Below are positions 1 to 5,948 of a stretch of 5,948 nucleotides of DNA, piece by piece. Position 1 is the first letter of the stretch, and each line of letters begins with the position of its first letter. Location of the stretch: the NCBI GenBank assembly GCA_947253595.1, contig CAMXZR010000090.1:1-5948 (forward strand), given 5' to 3'. The notes below the pieces were generated by a model. The model saw nothing but the letters and a program-made list of their open reading frames with translations, did no database searches and was not told where the DNA came from. The position numbers were made by a program, and so were the translations under genes. Source of the stretch: an uncultured Olsenella sp. (lineage in GTDB: Bacteria > Actinomycetota > Coriobacteriia > Coriobacteriales > Atopobiaceae).

Positions 1-1815
1 ATTCCCACCCGAGACCAGACTCGCCACGAAGGGGGGTCTCAGGTCCGGGGTCTCGAAGAGGTTGGCCAGGAGGTGACCCTCGAGGTGGTTGACCGGCGTC
101 AGGGGCAGTCCCGCCGCGGCACATAGCCCCTTCGCGAAGGCGACCCCCACGACGAGCGCGCCAACCAGACCGGGACCCGCCGTGACGCCCACGCAGGCGA
201 GGTCGGAGGGGGCGAGCGTGTCGCAGCCGAAGTGTGCGCCCGCCTGCGCCAAGACCTCCTCGAAGACGCCCACGATGGCCTCGACGTGCTTGCGACTCGC
301 AATCTCAGGCACGACGCCGCCAAAGCGGGCGTGGAAGTCGACCGAAGTGGCGACCACGTTTGCGCAGACCACGCCGTTCGAGTCGATCACGGCCATGGCG
401 GTCTCGTCGCAGGACGACTCGATGGCCAGCACCAGGTCACCTGCGGCGGCCAGCGCCGCCCGCACCGCCGCACCGCGCTCCCCAGGCACGATGGGCCAGG
501 GACGGATGGAGGCGCTGGGCTGGGGCTGGTCGGCAACGAGCGCGCTGTCCGCCCCGAGGGGGAGCCCGGCGCGCATGAGCAGGGCGTCCACACCGGGCCC
601 GTAGTAACCCTTCCGGCGCCCCACCTCAACGAAGCCGAGACGCGCGTACAGCTCACGTGCCCCCACGTTGCCCTCCGCGACCTCGAGAGTCATCGCGGTG
701 GCGTTGAGCGTCTGGCCGTCGTAGGCCACGCGAGCGAGGAGGCGAGAGGCGATTCCCTCGCGGCGGCGGCCCTCCTCGACCACGACCTCCAGCAATTCGA
801 ACTCGGACCCAGCCAGGCTCGCACCGGCAAAGCCCACGAGCTCGCCCTGGTCATGCGCCACCCACCAGCTGCGCTGGGGAGCAAAGAGCTCCTCGTAGAA
901 CATCTGGCGCGTCCAGGCGCTATGGTCGCTCGCCCCGTACACCCGTGCCTCGAGCACCGCGACGGCATCGAGGTCGTTCACGGACATGGGACGCAGCTGC
1001 AGATGGCGGCCGGCCAGCACGTCGGCCGTGCCGGTGACCCTCACGCTGGCGGGAGACCCGAGCCCCAGGCGCTTGCGCTCGTTCTCCTCGGCGTCAGAGA
1101 GGCGAGTGTAGACGGGCAGGACCAGCGCCGGGTCCCCGTCGCCCACCGCAGGCACCCAGTCGGACGAGACGAACGACCTCAGGAGGCCCGAGGAGCTGGG
1201 ATGCCAGAGAGCCTCATCGGCAATCCTCGAGAGCCCTGCCGCCTCGAAGCGCGCACGGTACTTCTTGAGCCCGTCGCCCGCGAGCAGCAATTCGTCCGCG
1301 TCCGAACGAGCGGCGAGCTCGCCCACCGCGACGTCCACGGCGCAGACGCGCTCCACGTCGAAGCAGCGATGCGCACCGTCGTCGGCCAGACGATACACGC
1401 CGGGATACAGTTCACCGCGCATGGCGTCGCCCAGCACCGCCAGCATGCCGCGCGCACCGGACTCCCACACACCCCAGGCCAGCGCGTCCAGGGTCGAGCC
1501 GCCGTGCAGGGGAATCCCTCGACCGCAGGCCAGACCCTTTGCCGTGGCGATGCCTATGCGCACGCCCGTGAAGGACCCGGGACCGCGGCCCACCAGCACG
1601 GAGTCCACGTCGCCCATGGAGAGCCCCGCACGCGCCAGCACGTCGAGCGCCGTGGTGGTGAGCTCGACGTTGGCACGACGGCGACAGAGGTGGTCGCCGG
1701 AGGCGAGGAGCTCCATGGGGCCGTCTGCGGCGACACGCGCCACAGCGCAGGCCAGCATGTCGGTGGAGCTGTCTAGGGCAAGGACAATCTGGGGGCTGGG
1801 GGCACCCTGGGCCAT
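1..1815 (-). CDS. TsaB-RimI-TsaD fusion protein (t6A tRNA modification plus N-acetyltransferase), 3' end cut by window edge
   Basis: I translated this frame codon by codon: it is open for 605 codons from ATG 1815-1813 to base 1 with no stop, so the C-terminus lies outside. Residues 1-245 are TsaB-like: ALDSST at 13-18 and GRGPGSFTGVRIG at 76-88. Residues 270-418 are a whole GNAT domain of the RimI type: acetyl-CoA loop RRREGIA at 350-356, LEV at 377-379, N383, LYARLGF at 389-395, KGYYG at 402-406. E378 and Y390 match E103 and Y115, the proposed catalytic pair of Salmonella RimI. A Pro/Gln-containing linker (about 419-460) leads to TsaD: IESSCDET 465-472, TAGPGLVGAL 545-554, metal-binding HLEGH with H577 and H581, then SGGN at the edge. 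About 145 of the roughly 340 residues of TsaD are visible. In the known pathway TsaD transfers threonylcarbamoyl to A37 with TsaB and TsaE. The start is fixed by an in-frame TGA at 1824-1822. Domain identities are secure; activity of the fused form is inferred. Confidence 0.93.
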   Translation of the reverse strand, partial: MAQGAPSPQIVLALDSSTDMLACAVARVAADGPMELLASGDHLCRRRANVELTTTALDVLARAGLSMGDVDSVLVGRGPGSFTGVRIGIATAKGLACGRGIPLHGGSTLDALAWGVWESGARGMLAVLGDAMRGELYPGVYRLADDGAHRCFDVERVCAVDVAVGELAARSDADELLLAGDGLKKYRARFEAAGLSRIADEALWHPSSSGLLRSFVSSDWVPAVGDGDPALVLPVYTRLSDAEENERKRLGLGSPASVRVTGTADVLAGRHLQLRPMSVNDLDAVAVLEARVYGASDHSAWTRQMFYEELFAPQRSWWVAHDQGELVGFAGASLAGSEFELLEVVVEEGRRREGIASRLLARVAYDGQTLNATAMTLEVAEGNVGARELYARLGFVEVGRRKGYYGPGVDALLMRAGLPLGADSALVADQPQPSASIRPWPIVPGERGAAVRAALAAAGDLVLAIESSCDETAMAVIDSNGVVCANVVATSVDFHARFGGVVPEIASRKHVEAIVGVFEEVLAQAGAHFGCDTLAPSDLACVGVTAGPGLVGALVVGVAFAKGLCAAAGLPLTPVNHLEGHLLANLFETPDLRPPFVASLVSGGN

Positions 1816-1820
1816 GGAAC

Positions 1821-1826
1821 ATCACC
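1821..1826 (-). promoter_or_regulatory. Ribosome binding site of the TsaB-RimI-TsaD fusion gene
   Basis: On the minus strand GGTGAT sits 5 nt before ATG 1815-1813. It matches the distal part of the extended Shine-Dalgarno sequence (AGGAGGTGAT) rather than the usual GGAGG core, so it is weaker than the other sites in this window. It contains the in-frame TGA (1824-1822) that prevents a longer N-terminus, which supports the chosen start. Confidence 0.5.
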
Positions 1827-1927
1827 CGCAATCCGTCGGCCGCGCACGCCGCGGTCGGCAATCGACTGTGCAAACCCGCTCAGTGTAGCGCTCCGGCCGG
1901 GACCGCGCCCCCCTCTGTGACGTGCCT

Positions 1928-1939
1928 TGGCTGCAGCCA
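1928..1939. repeat. Perfect 12-bp palindrome in the tsaE/fusion gap
   Basis: The sequence TGGCTGCAGCCA reads the same on both strands. It lies 113 bp upstream of the start of the fusion gene. Twelve-base palindromes are less remarkable in GC-rich DNA, but its position in the only sizeable non-coding gap makes an operator or RNA hairpin possible. Function is unknown. Confidence 0.4.
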
Positions 1940-2003
1940 CATCTCGCTGCGGCCGCGTCCGGACATAGGCCATGTTCCGCCCACGGGCACATCCAGCCGG
2001 CAG

Positions 2004-2525
2004 CTACGCCCCGGCTGCGGCGGCGTCGAGCGCCCGGACCAGCTCCCGCCCTCGCTCGTCATGCGCCACGAAGCGGATGGAGCGCCTCGGCTCCTCCCCC
2101 TCACGCGCCTCGTCGTCCCTGCGCGAGAGGAACACGTCCACGCGCTCCGGGCCGATCTGCTCCAGGAACTGCTCGCCCCACTCGATGAGACAGGGCCCGT
2201 CCACGCCCATTGCGTCGTAAAGCCCGATGTCCTCGAGCTGATCCGGGTCGTCCAGACGGTACAGGTCGAAGTGGTAGAGCGGCATGCGCCCCCCGCCATA
2301 GACCATCTCGATGGTGAAGGTGGGGCTGGTGACGTCGTCCGCTATGCCTAACCCTGCGGCCACGCCCTTGGTGAGCTGGGTCTTCCCCGCCCCGAGGTCT
2401 CCTGTCAGGACGAGGACGTCGGTAGGCCCTAGGAGCCTCCCCAGCAGCTCGCCCAGGGCGATGGTCTCCTCCTGGGAGGCAGAGACGAACTCCCCTTCCC
2501 CCACGTGCAGGGCGGCGCTACTCAT
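2004..2525 (-). CDS. tsaE: TsaE, ATPase of the t6A tRNA-modification complex
   Basis: A P-loop ATPase of 173 residues; the family is usually about 150-160, the extra length being a short N-terminal lead and a charged C-terminal tail. Visible motifs: Walker A GDLGAGKT at 42-49, switch-like VTSPTFTI at 65-72, YHFDLYR at 84-90 and LIEWGE at 113-118, all hallmarks of TsaE (formerly YjeE). In bacteria TsaE binds the TsaB-TsaD dimer and its ATP hydrolysis is needed for multiple turnovers of cytoplasmic t6A synthesis. Its partners are encoded together in the next gene. The start ATG 2525 overlaps the last 8 bp of the glycosylase gene (ATGAGTAG) and has a strong ribosome binding site within that gene, so translation is probably coupled. 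Stop is TAG at 2006-2004. Identification is firm. Confidence 0.96.
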   Translation of the reverse strand: MSSAALHVGEGEFVSASQEETIALGELLGRLLGPTDVLVLTGDLGAGKTQLTKGVAAGLGIADDVTSPTFTIEMVYGGGRMPLYHFDLYRLDDPDQLEDIGLYDAMGVDGPCLIEWGEQFLEQIGPERVDVFLSRRDDEAREGEEPRRSIRFVAHDERGRELVRALDAAAAGA

Positions 2526-3132
2526 GCGCGACCTCCTCGGTCGGGTGCTCGCGCAGCCATTCGCCTACCATGCGCAGGTCGCTCTCGAGCAGAGGCTGCC
2601 AGTCGGAATGGTAGATGCAGGCCGCGGGATGGAAGGTGGGCATCACCGCGAAGTGGCCCGTCTGGTGGAAGCGTCCGCGCAGCTTGGTCACGCCCAGCTC
2701 GGTTCTCAGGACCCACTGCGAGGCGAAGTTGCCCAGGCAGACGATCACGTCGGGCCAGATGGAGCGCACCTGTTCGCGCAGGAAGGGCGAGCAGGCCTCT
2801 ATCTCTTCCGGACGGGGGTTGCGGTTCGAGGGCGGACGGCACTTCACCACGTTTGCGATGTAGATCTGGTCACGCGTGAGGTCGGCAAGCGAGAGGAGCG
2901 AGTCGAGCTTCTTGCCTGCGGCGCCCACGAAGGGCTCGCCCTGCAGGTCTTCGTTCCTGCCGGGACCCTCGCCGATGAACATGACGCGCGCACGCGGGTT
3001 CCCCACGCCGAACACGAGCTTGGTGCGCGTCTCTCCCAAGGGGCAGAGGCGGCAATCGCCCAGGGTGGCGCGTACCTCCTCGAGGGTCACCTCGCGGGGA
3101 CGCTGGTTCTGGTGTCCCGGAATCTGGAGCAT
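2518..3132 (-). CDS. Family 4 (iron-sulphur) uracil-DNA glycosylase
   Basis: A 204-residue protein, typical for family 4 UDG (about 190-220). It removes uracil arising from cytosine deamination or dUTP incorporation, the first step of base excision repair. Visible features: C27 and C30 (CRLC) with C98 and C114, the four cysteines expected to hold a [4Fe-4S] cluster; the uracil-pocket motif GEGPGRNED at 54-62 followed by GEPFVG at 65-70; NVVKCRPPSNRNP at 94-106; and the second active-site motif FHPAA at 167-171. Thermotoga-type family 4 enzymes also have GEGPG. The start at 3132 has a GGAGG site at ideal spacing just after the alr stop, and the end overlaps tsaE by 8 bp, so it is an integral operon member. 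In Mycobacterium tuberculosis alr is followed directly by tsaE, so this gene appears to be a lineage-specific insertion. Family assignment is firm; in vivo substrate preference is inferred. Confidence 0.94.
   Translation of the reverse strand: MLQIPGHQNQRPREVTLEEVRATLGDCRLCPLGETRTKLVFGVGNPRARVMFIGEGPGRNEDLQGEPFVGAAGKKLDSLLSLADLTRDQIYIANVVKCRPPSNRNPRPEEIEACSPFLREQVRSIWPDVIVCLGNFASQWVLRTELGVTKLRGRFHQTGHFAVMPTFHPAACIYHSDWQPLLESDLRMVGEWLREHPTEEVAHE
2531..2538 (-). promoter_or_regulatory. tsaE ribosome binding site inside the glycosylase gene
   Basis: Minus-strand GAGGAGGT lies 5 nt before the tsaE ATG. It is formed by the Glu-Glu-Val codons near the C-terminus of the upstream glycosylase, so the same bases code for protein and recruit ribosomes. 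It supports ATG 2525 as the tsaE start. Confidence 0.75.
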
Positions 3133-3140
3133 GGCATCGC

Positions 3141-3147
3141 CCTCCTA
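3141..3147 (-). promoter_or_regulatory. Glycosylase ribosome binding site overlapping the alr stop codon
   Basis: The minus strand reads TAGGAGG, where TAG is the stop codon of alr and AGGAGG is a near-perfect Shine-Dalgarno sequence, 8 nt before ATG 3132-3130. Ribosomes finishing alr would sit on this site, which favours coupled translation and confirms the glycosylase start. Confidence 0.75.
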
Positions 3148-4305
3148 GACGAACACTTTCTCGAGGCGCATGCCAAAGTCGCAGGTTACCTCGTAGTTGA
3201 TGGTCCCGCGGCGCCGGGCGAGCTCGTCGGCCGTGATTTCTTCGTCGCCGTCCGCACCCATGACCGTGACCAGGTCGCCACGCTCCACGGGCTCGGCAGG
3301 ACGGTAGGCCCGCGCGTTGTTGACGTCCACGGCGAACATGAACTGGTCCATGCAGATGCGGCCCACCTGGCGGGCGCGCTGCCCATGCACCAGAACGTCC
3401 ATATTGTTGGAGAGGCTGCGGGCCAGGCCGTCCGCATACCCCATGGGCACCGTGGCAATCTGGATGCTGGGCTTGGGCACGCGGTAGGTGAGCCCGTAGC
3501 CCACTCCCTCCCCCACGGCAGGCCGGGCGACGCGGGTCACGCGAGCGCGCACGCTCATGGCTGGCACGAGCTGGATGCGGGGCACCGTGGTGTCGGCGGG
3601 ATGCAGGCCATAGAGGCCGATGCCCACGCGACACATATCGTTGTGGAGCTCGGGGTGCAGCACGGTGCCCGGCGTGTTGTCGCAGTGCACCAGGCCGCAG
3701 TCCAGGTCCGCGTCGCGCAGGGCGGCGACCACGTCCATGAAGCGCGTGCTCTGCTGGCGGAAGTCCCAGTCGCCCACCACGTCGGCGGTGGCGAAGTGGG
3801 TGAAGGTCCCCGCGCACTCGATGCCGCGGTGGAAGTCGATCGTCCGACGAAACTCCACCACGTCTTCGGGCATCACGCCGATGCGGCTCATCCCCGTGTC
3901 TATGGCCAGGTGGTACCTGCCTACCTTGTCCAGCGCCACGGCGCGCTCGCCGTAGGCCAGGACGAAGTCCACGTCGTACACCGAGGGCATGATGTCGTAC
4001 TCGAGGAGGGTGTCGATGCCCTGGAGGGGAGACTCGTTGAGCATGAGGATGGGCCACTCGATCCCGGCCTCCCTGAGCTCGACTCCCTCGGCGACCGTAG
4101 CCACGGCGAACTGGCTCGCCCCCGACGCGTGCATGGCGCGGGTGCACTCCACGGCCCCGTGACCATAGGCGTCGGCCTTCACCGCACACATCATCTGCAC
4201 GCCAGGTCTCATGAGCGCCTTGAAGGCCCTCGTGTTCTTGCGCACGGCGTTGAGGTCCACCTCGACCCAGGCCGCTCTCGTCTGGGGTTCCCTGATCGAT
4301 GCCAT
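3145..4305 (-). CDS. alr: Alanine racemase (PLP enzyme, D-alanine synthesis)
   Basis: A 386-residue fold-type III PLP enzyme of normal length that interconverts L- and D-alanine in the cytoplasm, supplying D-Ala-D-Ala for peptidoglycan. The PLP lysine is K43 in AVKADAYGHG (41-50); the second catalytic base is Y270 in EGVGYGLTY (266-274). Other family landmarks: DTGMSRIG 136-143 (R141 matches the PLP-phenol-binding Arg136 of the Geobacillus enzyme), HCDN 207-210, RVGIGLYG 226-233, CMDQ 318-321 and TINYE 368-372 near the C-terminus. Residue 134, two before D136, is alanine where the Geobacillus enzyme has its carbamylated Lys129. The start at 4305 is supported by AAAGGAG 8 nt upstream (4320-4314). 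The gene begins 20 bp after nnr and ends 12 bp before the glycosylase, so it is in the same operon. Identification is firm. Confidence 0.97.
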   Translation of the reverse strand: MASIREPQTRAAWVEVDLNAVRKNTRAFKALMRPGVQMMCAVKADAYGHGAVECTRAMHASGASQFAVATVAEGVELREAGIEWPILMLNESPLQGIDTLLEYDIMPSVYDVDFVLAYGERAVALDKVGRYHLAIDTGMSRIGVMPEDVVEFRRTIDFHRGIECAGTFTHFATADVVGDWDFRQQSTRFMDVVAALRDADLDCGLVHCDNTPGTVLHPELHNDMCRVGIGLYGLHPADTTVPRIQLVPAMSVRARVTRVARPAVGEGVGYGLTYRVPKPSIQIATVPMGYADGLARSLSNNMDVLVHGQRARQVGRICMDQFMFAVDVNNARAYRPAEPVERGDLVTVMGADGDEEITADELARRRGTINYEVTCDFGMRLEKVFV

Positions 4306-4313
4306 CTTCGCGA

Positions 4314-4320
4314 CTCCTTT
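4314..4320 (-). promoter_or_regulatory. alr ribosome binding site
   Basis: Minus-strand AAAGGAG in the 20-bp gap between nnr and alr, 8 nt before ATG 4305-4303. No promoter or terminator could fit in this gap, which supports co-transcription with nnr. Confidence 0.75.
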
Positions 4321-4325
4321 GAAGG

Positions 4326-5945
4326 CTATTCCTTCTCGCCCACACCCGTCACCGCCGCGTTGACCTGACCGAGAAGTGCGTCCTCGGCCAGGCCTATGGC
4401 GTCGATCAGGTCATGGGCCATGACGGCGTTGGTGCCCACGCGCTGGGCCGCGATGGACCCCGCGTAGCCGTGGACCTCGCAGGCGTAGGCCGCAAGCACG
4501 GGGAGGTCGTCCGCCTCGACGTTGGAACGGGCCAGGTAGGCGGCGATGATGCCCCCCAGAACGTCGCCGGAGCCCGCCGTCGCCAGGGCGGCGGGACCGG
4601 GCTTGGGCAAAAAGGCGGCGTCCACGCTCACGCAGGCCGTCGCGGACCCCTTCGAGACCACGCAAATCTCGCTGCCCCCGTCGGACCACACGATGCGACG
4701 GGCGGCCTCCATGGCGGAGGTGAGGCTCGCGGGAGGCGTGTCCTGCAGGCCCACCAGGCGGCCCAGCTCGCCGCGGTGGGGGGTCAGCACCAGGGGGCTG
4801 TCCCTGCGCAGGAGCTCCGGGAAGTCGTCGAGCGCGTTGGAGGTCAGGCGAGAGATGCAGTTCAGTCCGTCCGCGTCAACCACCAGGGGGCAGGAGACGC
4901 CCAGGAGGGCCGACACCACGCCCACGGTGCCCGAGCTCACACGCATGCCCGGACCGACGATGGTGGCCGTGCGCTTGGCGGCGAGCTCGGCCACCGCGTC
5001 GGCGGCCTTGGACGAGAAGGTCCCGTCCGCCTCGCAGGGCAGTGCGATGACCGGAATCTCGAGCATCTGGGACTGCACTATGGGTGCGATGGCAGCGGGA
5101 ACCGCGAGCGTCACGTAGCCGGCGCCGGCGCGGGCGGCCGCGAGCGCCGCCATCATGGGCGCCCCGGGGAAGCGAGGCGAGCCGCCCACCACGAGCACCG
5201 AGCCACGGCGGAACTTGTCGTCGGCGCTCGATGCCGGACGCAGGACGGAGTCGTAGTCGTCCAGGTCGGCCCTCCAGGCAACGGGGTCCGCCTCCAGGAC
5301 GAGGCGCTCCGTCTGCTCGGCCAGGGGTGCCACCACGATCGCCCCGCAGGCGTCACGGCCATCGTCCGAGAGCAGCCCCGGCTTGAGGGCGAGCATGGTC
5401 ACCGTGAGGTCTGCCGTCACGCAGGCGTCCTCGGCAAGCCCCGTCTGAGCCGAGAGGCCGCTGGGCACGTCGACCGAGACCACCTGGGCGTCACTGCCGT
5501 TGAGGCAGTCAATCCAGATGTCGAAGGGCGCGCGGGGCACGCCGCGGAACCCCGTGCCCAGCATGGCGTCGATGACGACGTCGGAGTCGGCGAGAAGCCC
5601 CTCGAGTAGCTCGCGAGGGGGTGCCACCACCACCGACACTCCGGCGACCTGAGCGCTCTTCGCCACGACGCGCGCCAAGTCGCCCTTGATCTGGTCGGGC
5701 CCTACGGGGGTGACCGCATAGACCTCGACGCCCTTGTCGAGCATCGCCTCGGCCGCCACCCAGCCGTCCCCCCCATTGTTGCCCATGCCGCAGAGCACGA
5801 CCGCGCTCTGCGGCTGCGCCAGGCGCAGGGCCTCGTTCGCGGCGGCAGTGCCGGCCCGGTGCATGGGCTCGGAGATGCTCACGCCCACGTTGGTGAGGCC
5901 CGCCTCCACCCTCTTGATGTCCTCGATGTTGAGCACCGGCTGCAT
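4326..5945 (-). CDS. nnr: Bifunctional NAD(P)HX epimerase / ADP-dependent NAD(P)HX dehydratase
   Basis: A 539-residue two-domain metabolite-repair enzyme. NAD(P)H damaged by hydration is rescued: the N-domain interconverts R- and S-NAD(P)HX and the C-domain dehydrates the S form back to NAD(P)H using ADP (ATP in eukaryotes). Epimerase domain, about 1-215: GMGNNGGDGW 53-62, IDAMLGTGFRG 125-135 with D126, VDVPSGL 158-164. Dehydratase domain, ribokinase-like, about 232-525: FRRGSVLVVGGS 245-256, AGAGYVTLAVP 273-283, GPGM 331-334, DADGLN 357-362, LTPHRGELGRL 387-397, VSKGS 430-434, TAGSGDVLGG 456-465 with D461, and GTNAVMAHDLIDAI 504-517. Both active regions look complete. The ATG at 5945 gives a normal family N-terminus, but only 3 bases lie upstream and the frame is still open, so a slightly longer protein cannot be excluded and no ribosome binding site is visible. 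It is the first visible gene of the operon. Confidence 0.95.
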   Translation of the reverse strand: MQPVLNIEDIKRVEAGLTNVGVSISEPMHRAGTAAANEALRLAQPQSAVVLCGMGNNGGDGWVAAEAMLDKGVEVYAVTPVGPDQIKGDLARVVAKSAQVAGVSVVVAPPRELLEGLLADSDVVIDAMLGTGFRGVPRAPFDIWIDCLNGSDAQVVSVDVPSGLSAQTGLAEDACVTADLTVTMLALKPGLLSDDGRDACGAIVVAPLAEQTERLVLEADPVAWRADLDDYDSVLRPASSADDKFRRGSVLVVGGSPRFPGAPMMAALAAARAGAGYVTLAVPAAIAPIVQSQMLEIPVIALPCEADGTFSSKAADAVAELAAKRTATIVGPGMRVSSGTVGVVSALLGVSCPLVVDADGLNCISRLTSNALDDFPELLRRDSPLVLTPHRGELGRLVGLQDTPPASLTSAMEAARRIVWSDGGSEICVVSKGSATACVSVDAAFLPKPGPAALATAGSGDVLGGIIAAYLARSNVEADDLPVLAAYACEVHGYAGSIAAQRVGTNAVMAHDLIDAIGLAEDALLGQVNAAVTGVGEKE

Positions 5946-5948
5946 GTC

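Larger units (their letters stand above)
1816..2003 (-). other. 188-bp intergenic gap between tsaE and the fusion gene
   Basis: This is the only gap over 20 bp in the window. I see no coding region with recognisable protein features and no clear terminator: no GC-rich hairpin is followed by a T-run on either strand. It holds a perfect 12-bp palindrome (1928-1939), a small imperfect hairpin (1960-1979, stem ACAT/ATGT plus CGG/CCG with one bulged T) and, on the minus strand, a TACACT hexamer at 1882-1887 that resembles a -10 box but has no -35 partner at normal spacing. It could hold a promoter or leader for the fusion gene, but nothing seen proves it. Confidence 0.6.

Noticed and set aside
232..1776. 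A 514-codon plus-strand open frame opposite the TsaB-RimI-TsaD gene
   Set aside because: It is the mirror of a frame that carries TsaB, RimI and TsaD motifs; its own translation shows no domain features and biased composition.
1882..1887. TACACT on the minus strand as a -10 promoter box for the fusion gene
   Set aside because: It resembles TATAAT, but the hexamer 17 bp upstream is GGGCGC and there is no TGn extension, so one hexamer alone is not enough to call a promoter.
1960..1979. Small hairpin downstream of tsaE as a transcription terminator
   Set aside because: The stem is short and bulged and no T-run follows on either strand, so it does not fit an intrinsic terminator.
2870..4345. 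A 491-codon minus-strand frame overlapping alr and the glycosylase in another phase
   Set aside because: It is an out-of-frame reading of alr and the glycosylase, rich in Arg, Gly and Pro; the overlapping frames have correct family motifs, starts and ribosome binding sites.
2311..4368. A 685-codon plus-strand open frame opposite tsaE, the glycosylase and alr
   Set aside because: Its predicted protein is rich in His, Arg, Ala and Gly with no recognisable motif, and it is antisense to three genes with clear family motifs. Long antisense frames are common in GC-rich DNA.
4413..5609. A 398-codon plus-strand open frame opposite nnr
   Set aside because: Same GC-driven artefact; the minus-strand frame has all nnr motifs and the plus-strand product is Gly/His/Arg-rich without motifs.
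1..5948. Search for a novel defence, mobile or secondary-metabolite system
   Set aside because: All coding space is accounted for by recognised housekeeping families in a conserved order; no transposase, integrase, toxin, repeat array or unknown gene was seen.

Overview
The window is a dense, GC-rich stretch of bacterial chromosome in which every supported gene lies on the minus strand, so transcription runs from high to low coordinates. High GC, strong GGAGG-type ribosome binding sites and the gene order point to an actinobacterium. The fused tRNA-modification gene and the insertion of a family 4 uracil-DNA glycosylase suggest the class Coriobacteriia (Olsenella/Atopobium relatives). That placement is inference from memory, not a search result.

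In transcription order: (1) 5945-4326, nnr, a bifunctional NAD(P)HX epimerase/dehydratase, possibly starting just outside the window; (2) 4305-3145, alr, alanine racemase; (3) 3132-2518, a family 4 [4Fe-4S] uracil-DNA glycosylase; (4) 2525-2004, tsaE, the ATPase of the t6A tRNA-modification machinery; (5) a 188-bp gap (2003-1816); (6) 1815 to the window edge, one long open frame that reads through TsaB, then a complete RimI acetyltransferase, then the N-terminal part of TsaD. Genes 1-4 are separated by 20 and 12 bp and then overlap by 8 bp, so they look like one translationally coupled operon. The fusion gene may share the transcript or have its own promoter.

Functionally this is a housekeeping cluster: nicotinamide-nucleotide repair, D-alanine supply for peptidoglycan, removal of uracil from DNA, and synthesis of threonylcarbamoyl-adenosine (t6A) at position 37 of ANN-decoding tRNAs. 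TsaE, TsaB and TsaD act together in the t6A step; RimI acetylates the N-terminus of ribosomal protein S18 in other bacteria. The order nnr, alr, tsaE, tsaB, rimI, tsaD matches the order of separate genes in Mycobacterium tuberculosis, so this is an ancestral actinobacterial block in which the last three genes have become one polypeptide and a DNA-repair gene has been inserted.

I found no RNA genes, mobile elements, CRISPR arrays, phage genes or defence system. The most notable points are the three-way TsaB-RimI-TsaD fusion and an alanine racemase with alanine at the position of the usual carbamylated lysine.
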